This document shows, one piece after another, positions 61,231 through 61,281 of a DNA stretch of 61,281 nt. The position numbers were made by a program, and so were the translations under genes. Source of the DNA: Nitrospira sp. SG-bin2 (lineage in GTDB: Bacteria; Nitrospirota; Nitrospiria; Nitrospirales; Nitrospiraceae); contig LVWT01000042.1 in assembly GCA_002083405.1 (NCBI GenBank), positions 1-61,281 on the forward strand. Reading direction: 5' to 3'. The notes beneath the pieces were generated by a model. That model worked only from the letters and a program-made list of their open reading frames with translations. It had not been told where the DNA came from and did no database searches. Every line of letters begins with the position of its first letter. Position 1 is the stretch's first letter.

Positions 61231-61281
61231 ATGAACCAATCTTCTAAGGAACGTCTGATTAATTCACGATTACACGAAGAA
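61231..61281 (+). other. Open frame running off the right end
   Basis: An ATG with AGGTG 6 bases upstream opens MNQSSKERLINSRLHEE and is still open at the last base. From the sixth codon it is inside the terminal repeat. It may be the start of a host gene interrupted by the element, or chance. Confidence 0.25.
61248..61281. mobile_element. Right copy of inverted terminal repeat, IS-end-like
   Basis: This is the exact reverse complement of bases 1-34. It begins GGAACGTCTGATTAA and is preceded by CTAA, which like CTAG at the left end fits a YTAR target. The element continues outside the window. Confidence 0.6.

Overview
The window reads as a chromosomal contig of a GC-rich (roughly 58-60 percent by eye), Gram-negative-type bacterium. 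Outer-membrane proteins (FadL-like, PagL-like), many lipoproteins and the gene content fit a nitrite-oxidiser-like member of Nitrospirota, probably Nitrospira. That placement is inference; no marker gene here proves it. Both ends carry the same 34-bp sequence in inverted orientation, each preceded by CTAR. The contig is therefore probably bounded by two copies of one insertion sequence, and the left copy cuts a VWA-domain gene just before its metal-binding motif.

Layout. 1-6.9 kb: truncated VWA gene, a ParE-type toxin-antitoxin pair, a methyltransferase, an MBL-fold hydrolase, a coiled-coil lipoprotein, a Ycf46-like AAA ATPase and an NlpC/P60-type lipoprotein. 7-11.6 kb: small unknown genes, a DUF5069 gene, a PilZ gene, an accessory secreted protein and a DUF4258/YgiT-type module. 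11.7-22 kb: core metabolism, with glutamate synthase gltB-gltD, a polyprenyl diphosphate synthase, a DUF1015 gene and an orphan sigma-54 response regulator. 22-24.6 kb: amgK-murU-type cell-wall recycling genes behind a VanZ gene. 24.7-31.7 kb: sugar and tRNA maturation block (GH57, galT, cca, a MoaD/ThiS-like carrier). The galT-cca junction is split by an inserted FG-GAP lipoprotein gene, leaving a 5-prime scrap of cca behind. 31.7-40.1 kb: zinc-ribbon membrane protein, a BACON-like/Fn3 secreted protein, a FadL porin, and a two-gene unit of a PilZ-like/acyl-ACP-reductase-like fusion plus a membrane histidine kinase.

40.3-42.9 kb: tRNA-Arg(ACG), then an AT-richer island of three translationally coupled unknown genes, closed by a degenerate copy of the tRNA 3-prime end. 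This is the best candidate for an undescribed accessory system. 43-52.9 kb: glgB, a DUF882 peptidase, a receiver protein, a tandem SagB-type oxidoreductase, a TPR protein, a PagL-like protein and a lipoprotein. 53-57.5 kb: TPR protein, glycosyltransferase, ECF sigma/anti-sigma pair and tadA, whose known substrate in bacteria is tRNA-Arg(ACG). 57.5-61.3 kb: a cluster of small membrane and secreted proteins with Hsp20, two of them preceded by a shared 86-bp palindromic element.

Several dispersed intergenic repeat families recur through the window. Some have entered coding sequence, notably the SagB-type gene, where a repeat supplies the last codons and the stop. Several genes lack a Shine-Dalgarno sequence but have a -10-like hexamer 6-9 nt before the start codon, suggesting leaderless transcripts.
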